7,287 nt of DNA from Actinomycetes bacterium (GTDB taxonomy: Bacteria > Actinomycetota > Actinomycetes > Actinomycetales > Cellulomonadaceae), in the NCBI GenBank assembly GCA_023460255.1, contig JAEWQZ010000367.1:1-7287 (forward strand), written 5' to 3'. Below, piece by piece: positions 1 through 6,985 of this stretch. The first letter of the stretch is position 1. The number at the start of each line of letters is the position of its first letter. Both the position numbers and the translations under genes were made by a program. Below the pieces are notes generated by a model, which made no database searches, was not told the origin of the DNA, and saw nothing but the letters and a program-made list of their open reading frames with translations.

Positions 1-1
1 C

Positions 2-76
2 TCGGCGGCCGACGCGCGGGCGGCCTGCCTCGCGCTCGCCGACGGCGAGGTGCGCGAGGTCCTCGCCCTCGGCTGA
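2..76 (+). CDS. C-terminal end of an unrecognised protein (partial at window start)
   Basis: The frame beginning at base 2 stays open to a TGA at 74-76 and encodes 24 residues ending in DGEVREVLALG. Every codon ends in G or C, as in the complete genes here, so this is probably the true end of a gene starting outside the window. The fragment is alanine- and leucine-rich and helical-looking, with no diagnostic motif, so no function is assigned. The next gene starts 45 bases downstream on the same strand, and no hairpin separates them, so read-through transcription is possible. Confidence 0.6.
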   Translation, partial: SAADARAACLALADGEVREVLALG

Positions 77-88
77 CCGGGGTGGTCC

Positions 89-121
89 GGGAGGGGTGGG
101 CGGGGACGTAGGCTGCCGGAC
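89..121 (+). promoter_or_regulatory. Putative leaderless promoter of the hydrolase gene, with a G-tract spacer
   Basis: TAGGCT at 109-114 fits the actinobacterial TAnnnT -10 pattern and ends 7 bases before the ATG at 122. Transcription would then begin at or next to the start codon. No Shine-Dalgarno sequence lies at a usable distance, which agrees with a leaderless mRNA. There is no recognisable TTGAC-type -35 box. That zone is instead filled by four G-runs at 89-105 separated by single bases. The box is seen in the sequence; its activity is inferred. Confidence 0.45.
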
Positions 122-988
122 ATGTCCGGCCCCACCCCGCTCACCGTCCTCCAGGGCGAGCTCGACGTGCCCGCCGTCGTGCCCGGCGCCGTCTGCCACC
201 GCGGCGTCACGTTCGCCGCTCGGCAGGGCTACCGGCCCCTGCTCATGGACGTCCATGTGCCCCTGCACGCCCCGACGCCCGCGCCGTGCGTGCTCTGGGT
301 CCACGGCGGGGCGTGGTGGGAGGGCGACCGGCGTCTCCTGCCGGAGATCTGGCCGGCCGGCGGGCTGTTCGCCGACCTCGTCGCCGCCGGGCTGGCCGTC
401 GCGACGGTGGACTACCGGCTGTCCGGCGAGGCCCCCTGGCCCGCGCAGCTCGACGACGTCCGGGACGCGCTGACGTTCCTGCGCGCCCGCGCCGACGCCC
501 TGCGGATCGATCCGACGCGCGTCGGCGTCGCGGGGGACAGCGCCGGGGGACACCTCGCCGCGATGCTCGCGCTCACGGCCACCGGCCCGACGGCGGTCCA
601 GGCCGCTGCGGTCCTCTACGGCGTGACCGACCTGCGGGACTTCGACGGCCAGCTGCCGGTGCCCGAGGACCGGCGGAGCACCCCCGAGGCCGTTCTGCTC
701 CGGGCGCTGGCCGAGGACGCGCCGGAGGCGTTCGCGGACGCGTCCCCGATCACGCACGTCCACGCCGCCGCGCCCCCGACCCTTGTCATCACCGGGGACG
801 CCGACCTCGTCGTCCCGCCGCGGCAGAGCGTGCGCCTGCACGACGCCCTGCTCGCGGCCGGCGCGGCCGACGTCGTGCTCGACCTCGTCCCGGGCGCCGA
901 CCACTGCTTCGGCGGAGTCGACCCGGCCGAGCCGCTCGCGCGCGTCGTCGCGTTCCTCGCCGACCGTCTCGGCGCGCGCCCGGCCTGA
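122..988 (+). CDS. Alpha/beta-hydrolase, HGG/GDSAG esterase-lipase type
   Basis: This 288-residue protein has the layout of the hormone-sensitive-lipase/BD-FAE group of alpha/beta-hydrolases, which cleave small carboxylic esters, including acetyl esters on sugars. The oxyanion-hole motif HGGAWW is at residues 61-66. The nucleophile elbow GDSAGG is at 138-143, with Ser140 as the likely nucleophile. Asp228 in GDADLVVP and His261 in GADHCF complete the expected catalytic triad. The length is normal for the family and no signal peptide or membrane segment is visible, so it is probably cytoplasmic. ATG 122 is chosen because a TAnnnT box lies 7 bases upstream; the next in-frame ATG (residue 42) would cut off the first strand. 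It converges on ackA with 20 bases between stop codons. The fold is near certain. The substrate is unknown, and an acetyl-ester role beside acetate genes is only speculation. Confidence 0.88.
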   Translation: MSGPTPLTVLQGELDVPAVVPGAVCHRGVTFAARQGYRPLLMDVHVPLHAPTPAPCVLWVHGGAWWEGDRRLLPEIWPAGGLFADLVAAGLAVATVDYRLSGEAPWPAQLDDVRDALTFLRARADALRIDPTRVGVAGDSAGGHLAAMLALTATGPTAVQAAAVLYGVTDLRDFDGQLPVPEDRRSTPEAVLLRALAEDAPEAFADASPITHVHAAAPPTLVITGDADLVVPPRQSVRLHDALLAAGAADVVLDLVPGADHCFGGVDPAEPLARVVAFLADRLGARPA

Positions 989-998
989 GGCGCGCGCC
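971..998. terminator. GC-rich hairpin between convergent genes, probable bidirectional terminator
   Basis: The palindrome GGCGCGCGCC occurs at 971-980 and again at 989-998. The two copies can pair as a perfect 10-bp stem with an 8-base loop (981-988) that contains the hydrolase stop codon TGA. On the minus strand the hairpin starts 10 bases after the ackA stop codon. There is no T-tract on either side, so it is not a classical intrinsic terminator, but tract-less GC hairpins are commonly proposed as terminators in actinobacteria. The repeat extends to 13 identical bases (971-983 and 989-1001). Confidence 0.5.
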
Positions 999-1008
999 CG
1001 GCGACCCC

Positions 1009-2211
1009 CTAGCCGCGCGAGCTGCGGGCGAGCGCGACGGCTTCCCGCGCGATCTCGAGCTCCTCGTTCGTGGGCACCACGTACACCGCGATGGGGGAGT
1101 CGTCGGTGGAGATCAGCGTCTCGGACTTCTTGCGCCCCTCGTTGCGCGCGGGGTCGACGACGATGCCCAGGTGCTCGAGGCCCGTGAGGGTCTGCAGGCG
1201 CACGATGTCGTCGTTCTCGCCGACGCCCGCGGTGAACGCGATCGCGTCCACGCCGCCGAGGATCGCGTGGTACGCGCCGATGTACTTCTTCAGGCGGTGG
1301 CAGTACACGTCGAGCCCGAGCCGCGCGTCCTCGTCGCCCGCCGCGACCCTGTCGTGCACGTCGCGCAGGTCGGACGAGCCGGTCAGGCCGAGCATCCCCG
1401 AGCGGCGGTTGAGGAGGTTGTCGAGCTCCTCGACACCCATGCCGGCCACGCGGCCGAGGTGGAACGTGACGGCCGGGTCGATGTCGCCCGACCGCGTCCC
1501 CATCACCAGGCCCTCGAGCGGCGTGAGCCCCATCGAGGTCTCCACCGAGCGCCCGCCGCGGACGGCCGTGATCGAGGCGCCGTTGCCCAGGTGCGCGACG
1601 ATGACGTTCACCTCCGACGGGTCCTTGCCCAGCAGGGCGGCGGTCCGCTCGGAGACGTACTTGTGCGACGTGCCGTGCGCGCCGTACCGCCGGATCGCGT
1701 GCTGCTTCGCGAGCTCGCGGTCGAGCGCGTAGGTGTACGCCTCGGGCGGCAGCGTCGTGTGGAACGACGTGTCGAAGACGGCGACGTGCGGGACGTCGGG
1801 GAACGCCTTGCGCGCCGCTCGGATGCCGGCCAGGTGGGCCGGGTTGTGCAGCGGGCCCAGGGTGCACAGGTCCTCGATGTCCGCCTCCACGGCGGCGTCC
1901 ACGATCGCCGGCCCGGCGAACCGGTCGCCGCCCTGGACCACGCGGTGCCCGACGGCGACGAGGTTCCACGTCTCGCGCCGGGGACCGTGCTCGTCGAAGA
2001 GGCGCAGGAGCATCCGCACGCCGGCCTCGTGGTCGGGCAGGGGCTCCTCGAACGACGTGCGCCCGTCGGGCCCGTCGTGCCGGACCGCGCCCACGGGCTG
2101 GCCGATCCGCTCGAGGAGGCCGGCGGCCAGCGCCGCGCCCGACTCGATCTCGATCAGCTGGTACTTGATCGACGACGAGCCGGCGTTGACGACCAGGACG
2201 TGCTCGCTCAC
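1009..2211 (-). CDS. ackA: Acetate kinase
   Basis: Acetate kinase (ASKHA superfamily, cytoplasmic) converts acetyl phosphate plus ADP to acetate plus ATP, reversibly. The 400-residue length is standard for the family. The N-terminal NAGSSSIKY motif is at residues 9-17. The residues expected for catalysis and substrate binding are present: Arg90 in VGHRVVQGG, Asp147 in FDTSFH, His179 in GAHGTSHKYVS, Asn210 in HLGNGAS, Arg240 in GTRSGDIDP, and the late GVGEN motif at 329-333. The start is GTG at 2211. AGGAG lies at 2217-2221, 5 bases upstream, and the GTG overlaps the pta stop codon as GTGA, so its translation is probably coupled to pta. It is the last gene of the xfp-pta-ackA operon and provides the ATP-yielding outlet for acetyl phosphate made by Xfp and Pta. 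No damage or missing key residue is visible. Confidence 0.97.
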   Translation of the reverse strand: MSEHVLVVNAGSSSIKYQLIEIESGAALAAGLLERIGQPVGAVRHDGPDGRTSFEEPLPDHEAGVRMLLRLFDEHGPRRETWNLVAVGHRVVQGGDRFAGPAIVDAAVEADIEDLCTLGPLHNPAHLAGIRAARKAFPDVPHVAVFDTSFHTTLPPEAYTYALDRELAKQHAIRRYGAHGTSHKYVSERTAALLGKDPSEVNVIVAHLGNGASITAVRGGRSVETSMGLTPLEGLVMGTRSGDIDPAVTFHLGRVAGMGVEELDNLLNRRSGMLGLTGSSDLRDVHDRVAAGDEDARLGLDVYCHRLKKYIGAYHAILGGVDAIAFTAGVGENDDIVRLQTLTGLEHLGIVVDPARNEGRKKSETLISTDDSPIAVYVVPTNEELEIAREAVALARSSRG

Positions 2212-4286
2212 TTGCTCTCCTCAGCGGGGTTCAGCGCCTGCGCCTGGATGGCGGTGATGGCGACCGTGTTGACGATGTCCTGCACCAGGGCGCCCCTGGA
2301 CAGGTCGTTGACCGGCTTGCGCAGGCCCTGGAGCACCGGCCCGACGGCGACGGCGCCGGCCGAGCGCTGCACGGCCTTGTAGGTGTTGTTCCCGGTGTTC
2401 AGGTCGGGGAACACGAACACCGTGGCGCGCCCGGCCACCGTGGAGTCCGGCATCTTCGTCTTCGCGACGGAGGCGTCGACCGCGGCGTCGTACTGGATGG
2501 GGCCCTCGACGTCGAGGTCCGGGCGCCGCTCGCGCACGAGCGCCGTGGCGGCCCGCACCTTGTCGACGTCCGGGCCGGTGCCCGACTCGCCGGTGGAGTA
2601 GGACAGCATCGCCACGCGCGGCTCGATGCCGAACTGGGCGGCGGTCTCGGCCGAGGAGATGGCGATGTCGGCCAGCTGCTCGGCCGTCGGGTCGGGGTTG
2701 ACGGCGGCGTCACCGTAGACGAGCACCCGGTCCTCGAGGCACATGAAGAACACGCTCGAGACGATGCCGACGCCGGGCCGCGTCTTGATGATCTCGAACG
2801 CCGGCCGGATCGTGTGCGCCGTCGTGTGGATGGCGCCGGAGACCATGCCGTCGGCGAGGCCCGTCTGCACCATCATCGTGCCGAAGTACGAGACCGAGCC
2901 GACGATCTCCCGGGCCCGCTCGACGGTCATCCCCTTGTGCTTGCGGAGCTCGGCGTACTCGTGCGCGAAGCGCTCGAAGAGCTCGCCCTCCTTGGGGTCG
3001 ACGACCGTCGCGCCGGACACGTCGAGGCCGAGCTCGGTGGCCCGGGCCCGGATGGCCGCCTCGTTGCCGAGGATCGTCAGGTCGGCGACGTCACGCTGGA
3101 GCAGGGTGGACGCCGCGCGCAGGATCCGGTCGTCGCTGCCCTCGGGCAGGACGATGTGCTTCCGGTCGGACCGGGCCCGCGCGAGCAGCTCGTACTCGAA
3201 CATCAGCGGCGTGACGACGCTCGGCCGGCTGACGTCCAGCCGCCGCAGGATCTCCGGGCCGTCGACGTACCTCTCGAAGAGGGCCAGGGCGGTGTCGACC
3301 TTGCGCTGGGAGTCCGCGGAGAGCCGGCCCCGGACGGACGCGGCGCGGTTGGCGGACCGGAACGTGCCCTGGTCCGTGCGGATGATCGGCAGGCGCTGCC
3401 CGAGGCCGCCGACCAGCCGGGTGATCACGTCGGGCGGGTAGAACCCGCCGTTGAGGATGATCCCCGCCAGCGACGGGAAGCCCTCGGCGGCGTGGGCGGA
3501 GACGAGGCCCAGCAGGATGTCGCCGCGGTCGCCCGGGGTGATGACGACGGCGCCGTCGGTCAGCCGCTCGAGGAGGTGCTCCAGCGACATCGCGCCGACG
3601 AGCAGGTCCAGGGCCTCGCGGGACAGGAGCGCCTCGTCGCCGGCCACGAGGTGACCACCGACGGCGTCCATCACCGCGCGCACGGTCGGCGCCGCGAGGA
3701 GCTGGTCCTCCGGGACGGCCCACGACGGCAGCGTCGCGCTCAGCACCTCGCGCACCGCGCCGACCTGGTCCGGGTCGCACCTGTTGGCGACGACGGCCAC
3801 GACCTCCGCGTGCTGGGCGCGCAGCTCGGCGAGGCTGACCTCGGCGGCCTGCCGCACCGCCTCCGGCCGGCGGCCCGTGCCCCGCACGACGAGGAGGACC
3901 GGCGCCCCCAGGTTCACCGCGATGCGGGCGTTGTAGGACAGCTCGGTCGGCCCGGCCACGTCCGTGTAGTCCGTGCCGACCACGACGACGGCGTCGCACT
4001 CGCGGGCCATGTCGTGGTACCGCGTGACGATCCGCGCGAGCGCCGCCTCCGGGTCCGCGTGCACCTCCTCGTACGTCACCCCCACGCACTGCTCGTAGGT
4101 GAGCTCCACGCCGTCGTGCGCGAGCAGGAGCTCGAGCACGTAGTCGCGGTCCTCGGACGAGCGTGCGACGGGCCGGAAGACCCCGACCCGTCGCACCGTG
4201 CGGCTGAGCAGGTCGACCATGCCGAGGGCGATCGTCGACTTGCCGGTGTCACCCTCCGACGAGGTGATGTACAGGCTGCGTGCCAT
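2208..4286 (-). CDS. pta: Phosphate acetyltransferase, long form with N-terminal P-loop and DRTGG domains
   Basis: Pta interconverts acetyl phosphate plus CoA with acetyl-CoA plus phosphate. The 692-residue product is the long three-domain form. Residues 1 to about 190 are a dethiobiotin-synthetase-like P-loop domain with EGDTGKST at 11-18. Residues about 200-340 match the DRTGG-type regulatory domain (GDRGDILLG at 252-260). Residues about 360-685 are the PTA_PTB catalytic domain, with PEGSDDRILRAA at 381-392, GLADGMVSGAIHTTAHTIRP at 476-495, GDAAVNPDPTAEQLADIA at 525-542, SYSTGESG at 562-569 and FPDLNTGNNTYK at 626-637. The start is placed at ATG 4286 because homologues begin just before the P-loop. 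A longer reading would run deep into xfp, and the codons directly upstream are GTA, not starts. The gene begins 8 bases after the xfp stop and its stop overlaps the ackA start. It links the phosphoketolase product to acetyl-CoA. Confidence 0.96.
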   Translation of the reverse strand: MARSLYITSSEGDTGKSTIALGMVDLLSRTVRRVGVFRPVARSSEDRDYVLELLLAHDGVELTYEQCVGVTYEEVHADPEAALARIVTRYHDMARECDAVVVVGTDYTDVAGPTELSYNARIAVNLGAPVLLVVRGTGRRPEAVRQAAEVSLAELRAQHAEVVAVVANRCDPDQVGAVREVLSATLPSWAVPEDQLLAAPTVRAVMDAVGGHLVAGDEALLSREALDLLVGAMSLEHLLERLTDGAVVITPGDRGDILLGLVSAHAAEGFPSLAGIILNGGFYPPDVITRLVGGLGQRLPIIRTDQGTFRSANRAASVRGRLSADSQRKVDTALALFERYVDGPEILRRLDVSRPSVVTPLMFEYELLARARSDRKHIVLPEGSDDRILRAASTLLQRDVADLTILGNEAAIRARATELGLDVSGATVVDPKEGELFERFAHEYAELRKHKGMTVERAREIVGSVSYFGTMMVQTGLADGMVSGAIHTTAHTIRPAFEIIKTRPGVGIVSSVFFMCLEDRVLVYGDAAVNPDPTAEQLADIAISSAETAAQFGIEPRVAMLSYSTGESGTGPDVDKVRAATALVRERRPDLDVEGPIQYDAAVDASVAKTKMPDSTVAGRATVFVFPDLNTGNNTYKAVQRSAGAVAVGPVLQGLRKPVNDLSRGALVQDIVNTVAITAIQAQALNPAEESK

Positions 4287-4288
4287 GG

Positions 4289-4293
4289 CTCCT
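4289..4293 (-). promoter_or_regulatory. Unusually close ribosome binding site of pta
   Basis: On the minus strand AGGAG at 4293-4289 is followed by only two bases before the pta ATG (4286-4284). It lies inside the 8-base gap after the xfp stop codon. The xfp and ackA sites use the same AGGAG core with 6- and 5-base spacing. The tight spacing may weaken independent initiation and favour re-initiation by ribosomes finishing xfp; that consequence is inferred. Confidence 0.55.
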
Positions 4294-4294
4294 A

Positions 4295-6790
4295 CTACTC
4301 GTTGTCTCCCCCGGTGGCGGCGGTGGCCGACACCCGGTCCTGCTCGGGGCCGCCGACGGCGGTGGCCGTCTCGCCCGCGTCGGGCCACACCCAGTCACGC
4401 ACCTCGGGGATGTCCTCCCCGTGGTCGCGGGTGTACTGCCGGGCCCGCAGCCGCGCGTCGACCATCTCCTGGCGCAGGTTCGCCTGGCCGGAGCGCATCC
4501 AGTGCACGTGGTCGATCACGTCGATCACGAGCTTGTAGCGGTCGATGTCGTTGAGCATCGCCATGTCGAAGGGCGTGGTCGTGGTGCCCTCCTCCTTGTA
4601 GCCGCGCACGTGCAGGTTGTCGTGGCCGGTGCGGCGGTAGGTCAGGCGGTGGATGAGCCACGGGTAGCCGTGGTACGCGAAGACGATCGGCCGGTCGGCC
4701 GTGAACAGGTTGTCGAACTCGCGGTCGGACAGCCCGTGCGGGTGCTCCCGCGCGTCCTGGAGGCGCATGAGGTCGACGACGTTGACCACGCGCACCTTGA
4801 GCACCGGGATGCGGCGGCGCAGGATGTCGGCCGCCGCCAGCACCTCGAGGGTCGGGACGTCGCCGGCGCACGCCAGCACGACGTCGGGCTGCTCGCCCTC
4901 GACCTCGGTGCCCGCCCAGTCCCAGATGCCGACGCCCCGGGTGCAGTGCGCGATCGCCTGCTCCATCGTGAGGAAGTTCGGGGCGGGCTGCTTGCCGCTG
5001 ACGACGACGTTGACGTAGTCCCGGCTGCGCAGGCAGTGGTCGTAGGTGGACAGCAGGGTGTTGGCGTCCGGCGGCAGGTACACCCGCACGATCTCGGCCT
5101 TCTTGTTGACCACGTGGTCGATGAAGCCGGGGTCCTGGTGGCTGAAGCCGTTGTGGTCCTGGCGCCACACGTGCGAGGACAGCAGGTAGTTCAGGGACGA
5201 GATCGGCCGGCGCCAGGGGATGTCCGCCGTGACCTTCAGCCACTTCGCGTGCTGGTTGACCATCGAGTCGACGATGTGGATGAACGCCTCGTAGCAGTTG
5301 AACAGGCCGTGCCGGCCCGTCAGCAGGTAGCCCTCGAGCCAGCCCTGCATCTGGTGCTCCGAGAGCATCTCCAGCACGCGTCCCGCGCGGCCCAGGTGCT
5401 CGTCGACCTCGGGGCCCTCGAACTCCGCGTTCCACTGCTTGTCGGTCGCCTCGAAGACGGCCTGGAGGCGGTTCGACGCGGTCTCGTCCGGCCCGAAGAT
5501 GCGGAAGTTGTCGGGGTTGAGCCGGATGACGTCCGCGAGCCACTGGCCCAGGACGCGCGGCGCCTCCGAGATCGAGCCGCCCGGCGTGGGCACGTCGACC
5601 GCGTACTCGCGGAAGTCGGGCAGCCGCAGGTCCTTCAGCAGCAGCCCGCCGTTCGCGTGCGGGTTGTCGCTCATCCGCAGGGTCCCGGCCGGGGCGAGCG
5701 CGCGGATGTCGGGCATCACGCGGCCGTCCGCGTCGAAGAGCTCCTCGGGCCCGTAGCTCTCCAGCCACTCCCGCAGCACCGCCAGGTGCTCGGGCGTGTC
5801 CCGGGCGCTGGCCAGCGGGACCTGGTGCGCACGCCAGGAGCCGGTCGTCTTCTTGCCGTCGATGTAGTCGGGGCCCGTCCAGCCCTTGGGGGTGCGCAGG
5901 ACGATCATCGGCCACATCGGCCGGGTCTCGTCGCCGCGGGCGGCGCGGTCCTTGATCTCGGCGATCTCGTTGAGCACCTCGTCGAGCAGGAGGGCGAACC
6001 GGCGGTGGACGGACAGGGCGTCCTCGTCGTCGAAGCCCGCCGTGAACAGGTGCGGCGTGTGGCCGTAGCCGACCATGAGGGCGCTGAGCTCGTCGTCGTC
6101 GATCCGCGCCAGCACCGTGGGGTTGGCGATCTTGTACCCGTTGAGGTGCAGGATCGGCAGGACCACGCCGTCCTGGACGGGGTTGACGAACTTGTTCGAG
6201 TGCCAGCTGGTGGCCAGCGGGCCCGTCTCAGCCTCGCCGTCGCCGACCACCGCGGCGACCAGCAGGTCGGGGTTGTCGAAGGCGGCGCCGTAGGCGTGCG
6301 AGAGCGCGTAGCCGAGCTCGCCGCCCTCGTGGATCGAGCCCGGGGTCTCGGGCGCGACGTGGCTCGGGATGCCGCCCGGGAACGAGAACTGCCGGAACAG
6401 CCGACGCAGGCCCTCGGCGTCCTGGGTGATGTCGGAGTACACCTCGGAGTAGGTGCCGTCGAGGTACGCAGCAGCGACGAGGCCCGGGCCGCCGTGGCCC
6501 GGGCCGGTGATGTAGATCGTGGACTGGTCGCGCTCGGCGATCGCCCGGTTGAGGTGCGCGTAGAGGAACGTCAGACCGGGCGTCGTGCCCCAGTGCCCGA
6601 GGAGGCGCGGCTTGACGTGGTCGCGGTGCAGCGGCTCGGCGAGCAGCGGGTTGTCGAGCAGGTAGATCTGTCCGACGGAGAGGTAGTTGGCGGCGCGCCA
6701 CCACTTGTCCACGCGCTCGAGCGTCTCGTCGTCCAGGGGCGTCACCTCCCGGGTGCGCCAGCCGGCGGGGCTGTCCAGGACTGAGGTCAT
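4295..6790 (-). CDS. xfp: Phosphoketolase (xylulose 5-phosphate / fructose 6-phosphate)
   Basis: This thiamine-diphosphate enzyme cleaves xylulose 5-phosphate with phosphate to acetyl phosphate and glyceraldehyde 3-phosphate; many members also use fructose 6-phosphate. At 831 residues it is slightly long for the family. The N-terminal pyrimidine/PP half shows LGHWGTTPGL at 64-73, ITGPGHGGPG at 94-103, PGGIPSHVAPETPGSIHEGG at 138-157 and the cofactor motif GDGEAETGPL at 183-192, followed by LHLNGYKIANPT at 214-225. Later blocks include LSEHQMQGWLEGYLLTGRHG at 476-495 and SSHVWRQDHNGFSHQDPG at 538-555. Histidines 66, 99, 145, 322 and 551 occupy the family's active-site positions. ATG 6790 is supported by AGGAG at 6797-6801, 6 bases upstream. 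Xfp is the first gene of the operon with pta and ackA, which consume its acetyl phosphate. After the usual W-x-W end (800-802) there is a tail of about 29 residues rich in Ala, Thr, Gly and Asp. Substrate preference cannot be read from sequence alone. Confidence 0.97.
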   Translation of the reverse strand: MTSVLDSPAGWRTREVTPLDDETLERVDKWWRAANYLSVGQIYLLDNPLLAEPLHRDHVKPRLLGHWGTTPGLTFLYAHLNRAIAERDQSTIYITGPGHGGPGLVAAAYLDGTYSEVYSDITQDAEGLRRLFRQFSFPGGIPSHVAPETPGSIHEGGELGYALSHAYGAAFDNPDLLVAAVVGDGEAETGPLATSWHSNKFVNPVQDGVVLPILHLNGYKIANPTVLARIDDDELSALMVGYGHTPHLFTAGFDDEDALSVHRRFALLLDEVLNEIAEIKDRAARGDETRPMWPMIVLRTPKGWTGPDYIDGKKTTGSWRAHQVPLASARDTPEHLAVLREWLESYGPEELFDADGRVMPDIRALAPAGTLRMSDNPHANGGLLLKDLRLPDFREYAVDVPTPGGSISEAPRVLGQWLADVIRLNPDNFRIFGPDETASNRLQAVFEATDKQWNAEFEGPEVDEHLGRAGRVLEMLSEHQMQGWLEGYLLTGRHGLFNCYEAFIHIVDSMVNQHAKWLKVTADIPWRRPISSLNYLLSSHVWRQDHNGFSHQDPGFIDHVVNKKAEIVRVYLPPDANTLLSTYDHCLRSRDYVNVVVSGKQPAPNFLTMEQAIAHCTRGVGIWDWAGTEVEGEQPDVVLACAGDVPTLEVLAAADILRRRIPVLKVRVVNVVDLMRLQDAREHPHGLSDREFDNLFTADRPIVFAYHGYPWLIHRLTYRRTGHDNLHVRGYKEEGTTTTPFDMAMLNDIDRYKLVIDVIDHVHWMRSGQANLRQEMVDARLRARQYTRDHGEDIPEVRDWVWPDAGETATAVGGPEQDRVSATAATGGDNE

Positions 6791-6796
6791 CGCGCT

Positions 6797-6801
6797 CTCC
6801 T
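6797..6801 (-). promoter_or_regulatory. Ribosome binding site of xfp
   Basis: On the minus strand the sequence GTGAGGAGAGCGCG directly precedes the ATG at 6790. Its AGGAG core at 6801-6797 is 6 bases from the start codon. This fixes the xfp start and gives its mRNA a leader, unlike the two plus-strand genes. Confidence 0.8.
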
Positions 6802-6985
6802 CACAGGGCTGCCGGCGGCCGGGTCGATCCCGGTCCGCTCCTTAGGTTCTCGTGCGCGTCGGCCAGGACAGGGGACGTTCGCCCCACGGCCGCCCGCCTC
6901 GCGTGACCATCGCTGGCACGGTCGCTGCGCACACGGTCATCGCATCACATCGGGGCACCCGGGCGCACCATCGCGGGCCGCTGCC

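Noticed and set aside
286..2382. Open frame of 698 codons on the plus strand spanning the hydrolase and antisense ackA
   Set aside because: It crosses two well-supported genes in wrong frames and is Arg/Ala/Pro/Gly-rich without recognisable motifs.
4287..4388. 34-residue N-terminal extension of Pta
   Set aside because: It lies inside the xfp coding sequence and is Arg/Gly-rich; homologues begin at the MARS... position just before the P-loop.
2814..4538. Open frame of 574 codons on the plus strand
   Set aside because: It is antisense to pta and the end of xfp, compositionally biased, and has no plausible ribosome binding site or domain.
4280..6784. Open frame of 834 codons on the plus strand
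   Set aside because: It lies exactly antisense to xfp, and its translation is rich in Arg, Val, Asp and His with no domain. Long antisense frames are a by-product of GC-rich codon usage; xfp has full family motifs.
6936..6951. CRP/GlxR-like site (TGTGA on the minus strand)
   Set aside because: Only one half-site is present; the partner TCACA at the required spacing is missing.
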